This document shows positions 25,497 through 33,616 of a stretch of DNA of 64,000 bases, one piece after another (within the stretch, counting starts at the first letter, position 1; each line of letters starts with the position of its first letter). Location of the stretch: contig NZ_JACCFK010000001.1 of NCBI RefSeq assembly GCF_013410405.1, positions 2,108,001 through 2,172,000 on the forward strand, given 5' to 3'. Under the pieces are notes generated by a model, which had not been told where the DNA came from, did not search any database, and was given only the letters and a program-made list of their open reading frames with translations. Position numbers and translations under genes: made by a program. This DNA comes from Amycolatopsis endophytica (lineage in GTDB: Bacteria > Actinomycetota > Actinomycetes > Mycobacteriales > Pseudonocardiaceae).

Positions 25497-25864
25497 CGGC
25501 TCTCCTCGTGGTCGCCGGTGCGGTGATCGGCGCGCCACTGCGGTACCTCACCGACCGTGCGGTGCAGTCCCGGCACGGCGGGCCGTTCCCGTGGGGCACG
25601 TTCCTGGTCAACCTCGCCGGCTGTCTGGTCCTCGGCGCGCTCGCCGGCGCCGGCGCCGCCCTGCCCGCGTCGCTGTACGCGTTGCTGGGCACCGGCTTCT
25701 GCGGTGCGCTCACCACCTACAGCACGTTCAGCTTCGAGACGTTGCGGCTGGCCGAGCAGAAGGCGTGGTTCTACGCCGTGCTGAACGTCGTGGTCAGCGT
25801 CGCCGCCGGGCTGGGCGCCGCGTTTGTCGGCTTCGCGACCGTGCAGGCGTTTGTGGCGGTGTGA
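25493..25864 (+). CDS. crcB: fluoride channel Fluc/CrcB, second subunit
   Basis: 123 aa, four TM helices: GAVIGAPLRYLTDR, PFPWGTFLVNLAGCLVLGAL, GTGFCGALTTYSTFSFET. It is shorter than its partner and lacks the ~20-residue N-terminal extension. GTG 25493 overlaps the first gene's TGA. Paired Fluc subunits in Gram-positive bacteria normally form an antiparallel heterodimer. Confidence 0.92.
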   Translation: MTALLVVAGAVIGAPLRYLTDRAVQSRHGGPFPWGTFLVNLAGCLVLGALAGAGAALPASLYALLGTGFCGALTTYSTFSFETLRLAEQKAWFYAVLNVVVSVAAGLGAAFVGFATVQAFVAV

Positions 25865-25895
25865 CGTGCCCTTCGCGTCGTGCCAGGCTGACGCC

Positions 25896-26636
25896 ATGAG
25901 CGATGCGATGCGCGCCGGGACCGTCACGATCACGGGTCACGGCGGCGACGAAATCGAGGCGTACCTGGCCACCCCCCTGGATGCGGCGCCGCGTGGCGGT
26001 GTCGTCGTGATCCACCACATGCCGGGCTACGACGCGGCGACCAAGGAGATCGTGCGGCGCTTCGCCGCGAACGGCTACCACGCGATCTGCCCCAACCTGT
26101 ACTGGCGCGAGGCACCGGGCGCGGACCCGGACGACGCGGCCGCCACCGCGCGCGCCCAGGGCGGCGTGCCGGACGACCGGCTGGTCGGGGACGTCGAGGG
26201 CGCGTCCGCGTATGTGAAAGGGCTCGACGGGGCCAACGGCAGGATCGGCGTGATCGGCTACTGCTCGGGCGGGCGGCAGACGTTCCTCACCGCGTGCAGC
26301 ATCCAGATCGACGCGGCCGTGGACTGCTACGGCGCGTTCGTCGTCAACGACCCGCCGCCGCAGATGGCGGGCATGAAGCCGTTGCTGGGGCTCGCGCCGC
26401 GGTTGTCCTGCCCCCTGCTGGGCCTGTTCGGCGCGGAGGACAAGTTCCCCTCGCCCGAGGAGGTCCAGACGCTGTCCGCGGAGCTGGACCGGCTGGGCAA
26501 GCCGCACGAGTTCCACAGCTACGAGGGCGCGGGACACTCGTTCTTCGCCGTCGACCGGCCCAGCTACCGCCCCGAAGCGGCGACCGACGGCTGGCGGCGG
26601 ATCTTCGACTTCTTCGGCAAACACCTGGCGGCGTGA
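25896..26636 (+). CDS. dienelactone hydrolase-family protein
   Basis: 246 aa cytoplasmic alpha/beta hydrolase. The nucleophile elbow IGYCSGGRQ carries cysteine in place of serine; the acid is in GAEDKFPSPEE and the histidine in EGAGHSFFAVDRPSY, giving the Cys-Asp-His triad of dienelactone hydrolases. It hydrolyses lactone or ester intermediates, classically in chlorocatechol breakdown, but no such pathway genes are adjacent. The ATG at 25896 has only a weak ribosome site. It is followed 11 nt later by the DUF6295 gene. Confidence 0.88.
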   Translation: MSDAMRAGTVTITGHGGDEIEAYLATPLDAAPRGGVVVIHHMPGYDAATKEIVRRFAANGYHAICPNLYWREAPGADPDDAAATARAQGGVPDDRLVGDVEGASAYVKGLDGANGRIGVIGYCSGGRQTFLTACSIQIDAAVDCYGAFVVNDPPPQMAGMKPLLGLAPRLSCPLLGLFGAEDKFPSPEEVQTLSAELDRLGKPHEFHSYEGAGHSFFAVDRPSYRPEAATDGWRRIFDFFGKHLAA

Positions 26637-26647
26637 GGAGAGACGAC

Positions 26648-26926
26648 ATGTGCACCTACCTGACCGAGCAGATCGAGATCGACGGCAGCGGCAAGACGGC
26701 GCGGGGCTGGATCGGCCTGACCCACGCCACCGTGTACGTGGACCACCCCGTGCACGCCCAGTACGGGCACACGGTCAACATCGACTTCCTCAACCCGGCG
26801 GAAGGCCCGTCGGCGCGGGTGCCGCTGGAGCTGACCGAGGAGGCGGCGCTGGCTCTGGCGGAGGCGATCCACCAGGCGATCGCCTCCGCGCCGAAGGGCC
26901 TCGCCTCGGCGAACCAGCCGATGTGA
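26648..26926 (+). CDS. DUF6295 family protein
   Basis: 92 aa soluble protein starting MCTYLTEQIEIDGSGKTARG, with the HVxVDHPVHAQYGHTVNIDF-like core of DUF6295 (here TVYVDHPVHAQYGHTVNIDF), rich in histidine. GAGGAGA lies 6 nt before the ATG and 11 nt after the hydrolase stop, so the two are an operon. Function unknown; it is commonly seen next to dienelactone hydrolases in actinobacteria as far as I recall. Confidence 0.65.
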   Translation: MCTYLTEQIEIDGSGKTARGWIGLTHATVYVDHPVHAQYGHTVNIDFLNPAEGPSARVPLELTEEAALALAEAIHQAIASAPKGLASANQPM

Positions 26927-26948
26927 CGGCCCCCACCGCACGTTCTCC

Positions 26949-27019
26949 GATGTGGCATTGGTGGCGTCGGACGCTACCAATGCCACATCGGTGGCGTTGA
27001 ACGCTACGGAAGTGGCATT
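26949..27019. repeat. three-arm overlapping palindrome
   Basis: Arm A (26949-26967) pairs with 26971-26989 in a 19-bp stem with one G-T wobble and a 3-nt loop. The 3' part of that arm (AATGCCAC, 26979-26986) and GGCGT can instead pair with ACGCT and GTGGCATT (27012-27019) to form a second hairpin around TGA. The two structures are mutually exclusive. It follows the DUF6295 stop and could terminate transcription. The TGGCATT/AATGCCA core looks like an intergenic repeat family. Confidence 0.6.
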
Positions 27020-27135
27020 GGGGAGGCAGGCAGGCAGGGAGGCGTACCGCACTCTGGGATGACCTGGGCGAATACTTCACGGACTTCTAACGTTGTCCGT
27101 GGTTGATCCCCTGGTCCGTTTCTTGGGAGTGCGTT

Positions 27136-28407
27136 GTGTCCGCTGTCACCGACCGGCCGCCCGCCGGCAATTTTCTGCTGAATTCGCCGACCTCGTGCGC
27201 CGCGCCGGTTCCGGAGCCCGAGGAGCCCGTTCGCTGGGTGCCGCTCGTGGTCGCGGGGCTCGGGTCCGTTGCCCTGAGCTGGTACGTCTGGGCGACCTAC
27301 GGCGGCAAGTTCGGGGCGCTGCTCGTGGTCGGGCTGGCACTGGGCCTTGCCCTGTTCCACTCGCGCTTCGGGTTCACCTCGGCGTGGCGGCAGCTCATCG
27401 CCGTGGGCAACGGGGAAGGGCTGCGGGCGCACGCCCTCCTGCTCGGCACGGCCGCCACGCTCATCGCGCTGCTCGTCGGCACCGGCACCGGTCTGTTCGG
27501 CACCACGCCGAAGGTCACGGCGGGGCCGATCGGGCTCGCGTTGTTCGTCGGCGCCGCACTGTTCGCGATCGGGATGCAGCTCGGCGGCGCGTGTGCGTCG
27601 GGCACGTTGTTCGCGGTCGGCGCGGGACAGTCGTCGATCGTGCTGACACTGTTCGGATTCATCGCCGGGTCCGTGTTCTACACCTGGGCGTTCCCGGTCT
27701 TCGACGGCTGGCCGCAGGTGTCCGGCTTCCTGCTCGCCGACCACGTCGGCTGGTGGGGTTCGTGGGCGGTCACCCTCGCCGTGCTGGGACTGGTCGTCGT
27801 CGTGACCCGGTTCGTGCAGGCGCGCCGCAACCCGCCGCCGGTGGGCGTGCCGCCGACCGCGAAGGGCTTCGCGCGCCTCTACCGCGGTTCGTGGCCGCTG
27901 CTCGTCGGCGCGCTCGTGCTCGGGGTGCTCGCCGCCGCGGTCGTGCTCGTCTCCGGCGGCACCTGGGGTGTCACGTTCGCCTTCGCGTTGTGGGGCGCCA
28001 AACTGTTGCAGCTGATCGGTCTGCACCCGGAGACCTGGGAGTTCTGGCAGACCACCAGCAACGCCAAATCGCTCGCGGGTCCGATCTGGACGGACAAGAC
28101 CAGCCTCACCGACATCGGCATCATCCTGGGCGCCGCGGTCGCGGCCGCGGCGGCGGGCACCTGGAAGTTCCGCGCCGAGGTCCCGTGGCGCACGGCGGTC
28201 GCGGCCGTCCTCGGCGGTGTCCTGATGGGCATCGGCGCGCGCCTGGCCGGTGGCTGCAACATCGGCGCCTACCTCGCCGGTATCTCCACCGGCAGCCTGC
28301 ACGGCTGGTTGTGGGGAGTCTTCGCGCTGGGCGGCACCTGGATCGGTCTCAAGCTGCGGCCGCTGTTCGGGCTCGGCAACCCGAAGCCCGCGGACAGCGT
28401 CTGCTGA
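27136..28407 (+). CDS. YeeE/YedE-type (TsuA-like) sulfur-compound permease
   Basis: 423 aa with about ten TM helices. The two internal repeats each end in the family motif: FAIGMQLGGACASGTLFAVGAG in the first and MGIGARLAGGCNIGAYLAGIS in the second, with the conserved cysteines used to relay thiosulfate in TsuA. It therefore probably imports thiosulfate or a related sulfur species. GGGAG 6 nt before GTG 27136 fixes the start. A strong terminator follows directly. No TusA partner gene is seen beside it. Confidence 0.85.
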   Translation: MSAVTDRPPAGNFLLNSPTSCAAPVPEPEEPVRWVPLVVAGLGSVALSWYVWATYGGKFGALLVVGLALGLALFHSRFGFTSAWRQLIAVGNGEGLRAHALLLGTAATLIALLVGTGTGLFGTTPKVTAGPIGLALFVGAALFAIGMQLGGACASGTLFAVGAGQSSIVLTLFGFIAGSVFYTWAFPVFDGWPQVSGFLLADHVGWWGSWAVTLAVLGLVVVVTRFVQARRNPPPVGVPPTAKGFARLYRGSWPLLVGALVLGVLAAAVVLVSGGTWGVTFAFALWGAKLLQLIGLHPETWEFWQTTSNAKSLAGPIWTDKTSLTDIGIILGAAVAAAAAGTWKFRAEVPWRTAVAAVLGGVLMGIGARLAGGCNIGAYLAGISTGSLHGWLWGVFALGGTWIGLKLRPLFGLGNPKPADSVC

Positions 28408-28421
28408 GTTCCCACGCCGTG

Positions 28422-28457
28422 GAATGGCAGGACAGCACACCCGCTGTCCTGCCATTC
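28422..28457. terminator. hairpin terminator after the YeeE/YedE gene
   Basis: Perfect 15-bp stem (28422-28436 with 28443-28457) and a 6-nt ACACCC loop, 14 nt after the stop codon, followed by TTCGTT. Confidence 0.8.
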
Positions 28458-28503
28458 TTCGTTGCGGGGCAAGGAAACCCCGTTACCCGAGAAAGGTGGG
28501 AAC

Positions 28504-28740
28504 ATGAAGAAGACCGTGATCCGGGGTCTCGTCGCGAGCGCCCTCGCCGGGGCCGCCGTGTTCGGCGCGGCGGCACCCGCACTGGCCGCGCCCGCACCGC
28601 AGGACGTGGTGATCGTGGACGAGCCGGACACGACCAACCTCGACAACGCCTACACCTTCGCGCCGCTGGGCGTGCCGGTGTTCGGCTTGATCCGCTCCGT
28701 CAACGCGGTGCCGGGCAAGCTCCTGCCGAGCTTCGGCTGA
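28504..28740 (+). CDS. small secreted protein
   Basis: 78 aa. A typical Sec signal peptide (MKKTVIRGLVASALAGAAVF...ALA) is followed by a mature part of about 50 residues with no cysteines, containing NLDNAYTFAPLGVPVFGLIRS and ending KLLPSFG. AAAGG and GGTGG precede ATG 28504. Chaplin- or secreted-peptide-like in size but lacking chaplin motifs. Its mature region shares a feel with the oppositely oriented small secreted protein at 28798-29004; the two converge on one terminator. Confidence 0.65.
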   Translation: MKKTVIRGLVASALAGAAVFGAAAPALAAPAPQDVVIVDEPDTTNLDNAYTFAPLGVPVFGLIRSVNAVPGKLLPSFG

Positions 28741-28752
28741 GGCTGAACGCCA

Positions 28753-28790
28753 AGAGGACCCCGCGCCACCCACCTGGCGCGGGGTCCTCT
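28753..28790. terminator. bidirectional hairpin terminator
   Basis: Perfect 16-bp GC-rich stem (28753-28768 with 28775-28790) and CCCACC loop. It lies between the stops of two convergent small secreted-protein genes and serves both. Confidence 0.85.
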
Positions 28791-28797
28791 CGTGTGT

Positions 28798-29004
28798 TCA
28801 GCCGGCCAGGAACGTCAGCAGCTCGAACACCGGAGCCAGCGCCGTCGTCGGCAACTGGACGGCCGGGTCGAGCACCGAGCCGAGGTCCGCGCCCGGCACG
28901 AGCCAGATCGGTGTCTCCGCGGCGCTCGCGACGCCACCACCCAGGCCCAGCGCCGCGACCGCGATCGCGCCACCGGCCAGCACCCTCGCCACACTCCTAC
29001 GCAC
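28798..29004 (-). CDS. small secreted protein
   Basis: 68 aa: signal peptide MRRSVARVLAGGAIAVAALG with cleavage after GVASA, then a ~38-residue hydrophobic mature peptide (ETPIWLVPGADLGSVLDPAV...ALAPVFELLTFLAG). GTG start at 29002-29004 with GGAG about 11 nt upstream. No cysteines and no known family. It is 36 nt downstream of the DUF6239-like membrane gene and probably in its transcript. Confidence 0.6.
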   Translation of the reverse strand: MRRSVARVLAGGAIAVAALGLGGGVASAAETPIWLVPGADLGSVLDPAVQLPTTALAPVFELLTFLAG

Positions 29005-29040
29005 TTTCCTGCACTCTCCTTTCCTGATCCGCCCGGGTCT

Positions 29041-30702
29041 TCAGCCGAGCGGAAAACTGATCGCCACGACGGTCCCCTGGGGGATGAAGTGGCCGGGCCC
29101 CTCACCGGCGATGTCCATGCCCGGCGCGTGCGGCTGTTCCGGGTTCATCGGCATCGCGGTGACCTGCGCGGAGGCGTACACCTGCACGCGGGGCGGCGCG
29201 GGCTGTTCCGGGCCGAGCCACTGCTGAAACCCCGTCACCGTCGGGCTTTCGCCGGGGAACGCGTTGTCCAGGGCGACGGCGTAGCTGACCGCCGCCTGCT
29301 CGCGCGGATCGAACCGCAGCGGCGCCATCGAACTCGCCACGCTGTTCACCAGCGGCCCGGTGAGCAGCCACGGCGCGACGTACAGGCCGTAGGGGTAGGC
29401 CGGGCGTTCCCGTTGTACGGCCGCGGCGCCGTCGAGCGCCGACGCCGCCCTGGCCCAGCCCGAAACCACCACGAGCGCGGCGGCGTCCGGCCGGACAGTC
29501 AGGTGGTTTTCGGTGGCCGCGGCCCGCACGACCTGAGCTGCCGCGCTGCCACGCGGCGACGAATCACCCACGATGGTCACCGAATCGGCCTGCCGCGAGG
29601 CCAGGAAACCGACGAGCTTCCGCAGCGCCTCGGCGTCCTCTTCGGACAGCGCATCGGCCGGGCAGCTCGCCAGGATGTCGTCGCGGCCCGCGATCAGCCC
29701 GCCCAGCGCGGTGGTCGCGCACTCGGGTCCGTCCACACCGGATGCGGTCACCGGGCCGGTCTCGTGCCCGGCGTCCACCTCGACCCTCCGGTCGCCCACC
29801 GTCAGCTCGCTGCGACCCGTGGGCAGGTCGACCTCGGCCCAGGCACCCGAGGCGCCGGGCCGCGCCACGGCCTGGACGACCGGTCCGTCACCGACCCTGA
29901 CCGAACCCGGTTCGGGCAGGTGGACGAGGTTGCGGCCGGGGCGTTGCGGGCTGACCAGCACCGGGCCGCCACCCGCGTCGGCCAGCAACGGCACACCGGG
30001 AACGGGCAGGTCGGCCGGCTTCGGTACCGCGACGAACGCGCTCCACGCGAGGAAAGCGGCGGCGACACCGACGATCGCGACCCGCCGCCACAACACGCTC
30101 GCGACGATCGGCAGCACGAACGCGGCGAGCAATGCGACACCGAACAGCGTTTCGTAGAGCCGCCGGTCGAAGGCGACCCCGGACAGCACCAGCTGGAGCG
30201 CGGCGGCGAGCGTCAGCACGCCACCGAGAGTCCACGACAGCGGGCCGAGCCGCGGGGCTTCGGCGCGTGCCAGCGACAACGCGGACAGTCCGAACCAGAC
30301 CGCCGTGCCCGCGACGTACACCGTGTCGATCGCGAACTCCACACCGGACCGGCCGAGCGCTGTTTCGAGGATCAGCAGCACCAGCAGCGCGACGGCGATC
30401 CAGCGACCGATCGGCGGGCGGAGCAGGGCCAGGACCGGAACCGCGAGCACGAGTGCGGCGTGCACGACCGCGCCGACGACATTGACGTCGAAGGCGATCG
30501 CCGACACCACGGCCAGCACCGCGGAGACCACGCCCAGCGCGGCGGTGACCTGCCAGAGCCGGCGCGGCAACGTCTCGACCGATGGCCGGATCAGCCCGGT
30601 TCCGGCGACGAAAGCCGTGGCGGGCAACAACACCAGCCGCACGAGCAGCGCGGCCAGATCCAGTCCGGCCGAGCCGGTGGCCGGATGGGACCCGTGGTCC
30701 AT
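29041..30702 (-). CDS. large membrane protein, DUF6239-like
   Basis: 553 aa. MDHGSHPATGSAGLDLAALLVRLVLLPATAFV opens a block of about eight TM helices (to ~residue 240). A large extracytoplasmic region follows with CATTALGGLIAGRDDI, LVGFLASRQADSVTIVGDSS and a C-terminal PMNPEQPHAPGMDIAGEGPG segment. I associate this layout with DUF6239, annotated in some genomes as a natural-product-associated membrane protein; no function is established. AGAGG lies 6 nt before ATG 30700-30702. It is 61 nt after the SBP56-like gene, suggesting joint export-related function. Confidence 0.55.
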   Translation of the reverse strand: MDHGSHPATGSAGLDLAALLVRLVLLPATAFVAGTGLIRPSVETLPRRLWQVTAALGVVSAVLAVVSAIAFDVNVVGAVVHAALVLAVPVLALLRPPIGRWIAVALLVLLILETALGRSGVEFAIDTVYVAGTAVWFGLSALSLARAEAPRLGPLSWTLGGVLTLAAALQLVLSGVAFDRRLYETLFGVALLAAFVLPIVASVLWRRVAIVGVAAAFLAWSAFVAVPKPADLPVPGVPLLADAGGGPVLVSPQRPGRNLVHLPEPGSVRVGDGPVVQAVARPGASGAWAEVDLPTGRSELTVGDRRVEVDAGHETGPVTASGVDGPECATTALGGLIAGRDDILASCPADALSEEDAEALRKLVGFLASRQADSVTIVGDSSPRGSAAAQVVRAAATENHLTVRPDAAALVVVSGWARAASALDGAAAVQRERPAYPYGLYVAPWLLTGPLVNSVASSMAPLRFDPREQAAVSYAVALDNAFPGESPTVTGFQQWLGPEQPAPPRVQVYASAQVTAMPMNPEQPHAPGMDIAGEGPGHFIPQGTVVAISFPLG

Positions 30703-30763
30703 GAGGTACCTCTTCCGCACGGCGGCCGTGCGGGGCCGGGTCCGGCCCCGCACGACCACGTGC

Positions 30764-32605
30764 TTACTTCACGTCCGCGTCAGCGACGACGAACAGTTCC
30801 GAGTGGGGTTTGGCGTTGCCGAAGTCACCGTGCGGCCACGACTTCCGGTTGAAGTTGATGCCCACCTGACCGGTGAACTCGTCGCGGAAGTCCTGGTCGA
30901 CCGCGGCCTGGCCGTCCGGGGACAGGTTCACGATGTTGACCTTGTGGTCACCGTCCAGACCGGACCGTGCCACGAAGTAGTTCGACACCGCGACCCGGTC
31001 CGGCGAGGTGGTCTCGTGGTAGAAACCGTCCTCGCCCAGCTCGAAGTTGTCGTAGGCGCCCCAGTGCGGGCCGGCACCCGGGGTCCCCGGGTTGATCGCC
31101 GCGGCACCCGCGAGGGTGGGCAGCACGCCGTTGTCCGCACCGCTGCGGGCCTGCTCCTTGGTCTGGATGCCCGGACCGGCCCAGTCGGGACCCTGCGCGA
31201 GCAGGTTCTCGATGTTCAGGACGTAGACGCCCCCCGTGGTGCCGGGGTCGTCCGGCCCGAGGGTGCCCTTCTGCCGCCCCTGGATGGCGCGGTAGAGGAA
31301 CCGGTCGTCCGGGCTGGTCTGGATCCAGCCACCGTTGGAGCTGGCGCCGACGCTGTCCTTGTTGCCGAACGCCGTGTTCGCGGCACCGTCGTCCCACACC
31401 TGGTACCAGTGCGGTTCGGCCTTGGTGATGTCCGGCGTGTAGAAGACCGCGCCACCCTGCATGGTCTGGGCGAACGCGCCCTTGTGACCGGGCAGGTGGG
31501 TCACGGTGTTCTCCATGACCGCGCGGCTCTCCGCGTACAGCGGGTCGTAGTCGTCGGCCCGCGGACCGTCCGGCAGGTAGGACACCGACTTGAGCTTCGG
31601 GTTGTTGCGGTCGGAGATGTCCCACGTCCGGACGGTCGGCCGCCGCAGGTAGGGGGAGGGCTGCTTGACCGGGTCGAGGATGATGTTGCGCGGTTCCGCG
31701 TAGTCACTCGTGACCAGCGTGTTCAGGTCCTCGCGGGCCTGGATGCCGTGTGGGTTGGCGCAGGTCGGCTGGCCCAGTGTCGGCAGGTTCTCGCACAGTT
31801 TGTCGTTGTCGCCCTGCGGGGTCGCCGCGGACGTCTGCGACAGGACCTGCGCGTTCTGGTCGAACCGCACGACCTCACCGGGGCTGCCGGCGAAGCCGTT
31901 GCTGATCACGGTCTGCCCGTTGGCGTAGGTGTAGGGACCAGGCGCGACCGGCCCGCCCATGTACGTGCCGTAGGCGGTGCCGTCCTTGAGCACCCAGTAC
32001 GCGTCCGGAACCGAGCCGCCGAGCGTCTGCGTCGGGAGACTGACGCCCTTGAGCTTGAGCTCCGGCAACGCGCTCACGTCGAACGCGTAGGTCGCGGCGA
32101 GGAACAGGGCACCCGCGTAGATGGTGTCGCCCTTGTGCCACACGTACTGCATGTGGTGCGGCTCGTTCTCCACCAGCGGCCCGACGGTGGCCGTGTTGAC
32201 GACCTTGCCGTAGGTGGAGGACCCCTTGGTCGCGTCGATGACGGCCAGGAAGTCCGGACCGGGCAGGGCGTTCTTGACCTTGTTGAGGCCGCCGCCGAGC
32301 GTGCCGGGAAGGTTCTTGATGTCCTTCACGGCAGTGTCCGCGATGTTCTCGTCACCGGCCCAGACGAGCAGGTACTCCTTGCGCTGCCCATTGTTTTCAC
32401 TGCGAATTTTATTGACGTCGCCACCGACGAGGTGGTTTTCCACCCAGTACTGCTTGCCGTCCGCCCCGGTTTTCGAGTCGGTTTTGACCTGCACGTCGGC
32501 GTAGGCGCTGGTGGTGGTTCCCGTGTAGGTCACGGCACCGGCGGCCAGCGCCGCGGCCGCGACACCGGTCAATATTTTTCGCCATGTCGGCGATTTCAGG
32601 CGCAT
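30764..32605 (-). CDS. secreted SBP56 (selenium-binding/methanethiol oxidase)-like protein
   Basis: 613 aa with a signal peptide ending near TTTSAYA. PDFLAVIDATKGSSTYGKVV, NEPHHMQYVW, NPHGIQAREDLNTLVTSDYAEP and VRTWDISDRNNPKLKSVSYLPDG parallel SBP56 beta-propellers, copper enzymes that in bacteria oxidise methanethiol to formaldehyde, H2O2 and H2S; the HH and later His residues could be the metal ligands. It is longer than cytosolic SBP56 (about 470 aa) and exported, so it is a distant relative at best. GGAG lies 5 nt before ATG 32603-32605. It leads the operon that includes the DUF6239-like gene. Confidence 0.5.
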   Translation of the reverse strand: MRLKSPTWRKILTGVAAAALAAGAVTYTGTTTSAYADVQVKTDSKTGADGKQYWVENHLVGGDVNKIRSENNGQRKEYLLVWAGDENIADTAVKDIKNLPGTLGGGLNKVKNALPGPDFLAVIDATKGSSTYGKVVNTATVGPLVENEPHHMQYVWHKGDTIYAGALFLAATYAFDVSALPELKLKGVSLPTQTLGGSVPDAYWVLKDGTAYGTYMGGPVAPGPYTYANGQTVISNGFAGSPGEVVRFDQNAQVLSQTSAATPQGDNDKLCENLPTLGQPTCANPHGIQAREDLNTLVTSDYAEPRNIILDPVKQPSPYLRRPTVRTWDISDRNNPKLKSVSYLPDGPRADDYDPLYAESRAVMENTVTHLPGHKGAFAQTMQGGAVFYTPDITKAEPHWYQVWDDGAANTAFGNKDSVGASSNGGWIQTSPDDRFLYRAIQGRQKGTLGPDDPGTTGGVYVLNIENLLAQGPDWAGPGIQTKEQARSGADNGVLPTLAGAAAINPGTPGAGPHWGAYDNFELGEDGFYHETTSPDRVAVSNYFVARSGLDGDHKVNIVNLSPDGQAAVDQDFRDEFTGQVGINFNRKSWPHGDFGNAKPHSELFVVADADVK

Positions 32606-32733
32606 GCCCTCTCCATGTTCTGATAACCGAATCCCGTGCCCGGAAAAGGGCACAGCTCTCCCCTGGACTGTTCGAGGGGAAAGTTCGCGTCAGCTGATCG
32701 ACATGGATGGGAATGGTGTCGGGAGTACCAAGT

Positions 32734-32755
32734 GAGTGTCAAAGGAGTGTCAAAG
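32734..32755 (-). promoter_or_regulatory. tandem 11-bp repeat with two TTGACA boxes
   Basis: GAGTGTCAAAG occurs twice head to tail. On the minus strand each copy reads CTTTGACACTC, giving two -35-like TTGACA hexamers 11 nt apart, about 130-150 nt before the SBP56-like start. It may be a promoter pair or a direct-repeat site for an OmpR/SARP-type activator, which bind 11-bp repeats. Confidence 0.4.
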
Positions 32756-32780
32756 GCTGGGAATCACGAACAGCAAAAGT

Positions 32781-32812
32781 TCCCCGTGTCACCCTGACGA
32801 GTGACACGGGGA
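32781..32812. terminator. hairpin terminator after vapC
   Basis: Perfect 12-bp stem (32781-32792 with 32801-32812), 8-nt loop, about 35 nt downstream of the toxin stop codon on the minus strand. It insulates the VapBC operon from the SBP56-like gene. The rest of 32606-32845 holds only the tandem repeat. Confidence 0.65.
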
Positions 32813-32845
32813 TGGTGTTCGATACGGGGAGTCAGGAATATGGGC

Positions 32846-33280
32846 TCATGCTGGCTGCTCGACCGGCAGTCCCGCGAGAGTCGCGGCGTGGGCGAGTGCC
32901 TTGTCGTAGGTGATGAAGGCCCGCAACTCCGGCCCGGCTTCGAGAGCGCAGACAAGGTGGATCGCATCGAGCGAGCCCACGTGCGGGTCGTCGGCGTACA
33001 TGCCTGCTCGCAGGAACGTGTCGGTGTCGACGACGATCCGGTCGATCCAGTCCAGGAGGTTCGCGGCGGTGGTGAGCCGTTTGTCCAGCTCGGCCTGGTC
33101 GACGCTCAGCTGCCGCTGAGCGTTGTAGCACGAGCGTCGTACGACGCGGAGAACTTCGGTCAGCGCGAGCTCAGAAGTGAGTACTTCCTCCAGGTGATCG
33201 TCAAGCCGTTCCCGCAGGGCCGCGGTTTCCTTCTCGGTGATGACGAGCTTCACCAGAGCGCAGGAATCCAGGTAGATCAA
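32846..33280 (-). CDS. vapC: VapC-type PIN-domain ribonuclease toxin
   Basis: 144 aa. The PIN-fold acidic residues are visible: IYLDSCALVKL (D5), LALTEVLRV (E), SLDAIHLVCAL (D) and FITYDKALAHAA (D). Such toxins cleave specific RNAs when freed from their antitoxin. The start is TTG 33278-33280, overlapping the antitoxin stop (TTGA), so toxin translation is coupled to and probably weaker than antitoxin translation. Confidence 0.88.
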   Translation of the reverse strand: MIYLDSCALVKLVITEKETAALRERLDDHLEEVLTSELALTEVLRVVRRSCYNAQRQLSVDQAELDKRLTTAANLLDWIDRIVVDTDTFLRAGMYADDPHVGSLDAIHLVCALEAGPELRAFITYDKALAHAATLAGLPVEQPA

Positions 33281-33561
33281 GTGCGCTCCCGGGCCCGCAT
33301 CTCCAGCAGAATTTCGGAGAGCGTGGGGCCGTTCTCCGTCGCGGGGAGTGGGGACCAGTGCACACCCCGTCGCCCTGGGCGCAGGCGCCCGCGAGCGACG
33401 AGGTCGGCGCGGTGCCGCTCACCGGGAGTGAGCGGCACCAGCCAGGCGACCGGCAGCCCGTTGTCGGTCACGGGCACAGCGTGATCGATCTTCGCCAATT
33501 GGTCGGCCGTGAGCTTGCTCAGCTCGCGCATGGTCACGGCGCGTGGTTCCTCATGGCTCAT
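33277..33561 (-). CDS. vapB: VapB-type (Phd/YefM-like) antitoxin
   Basis: 94 aa. TMRELSKLTADQLAKIDHAVPVTDNGLPVAWLVPL matches the Phd/YefM N-terminal DNA-binding fold. The charged C-terminus (TLSEILLEMRARERT) would wrap the PIN toxin. ATG 33559-33561 is the first start; MREL 10 codons in is an alternative. First gene of the pair, expected to autorepress. Confidence 0.82.
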   Translation of the reverse strand: MSHEEPRAVTMRELSKLTADQLAKIDHAVPVTDNGLPVAWLVPLTPGERHRADLVARGRLRPGRRGVHWSPLPATENGPTLSEILLEMRARERT

Positions 33562-33616
33562 GTCCCGCAGACTACAACGGTGTCGGACACCGCTGCAGTC
33601 CGCAGGACAGCGCAGG

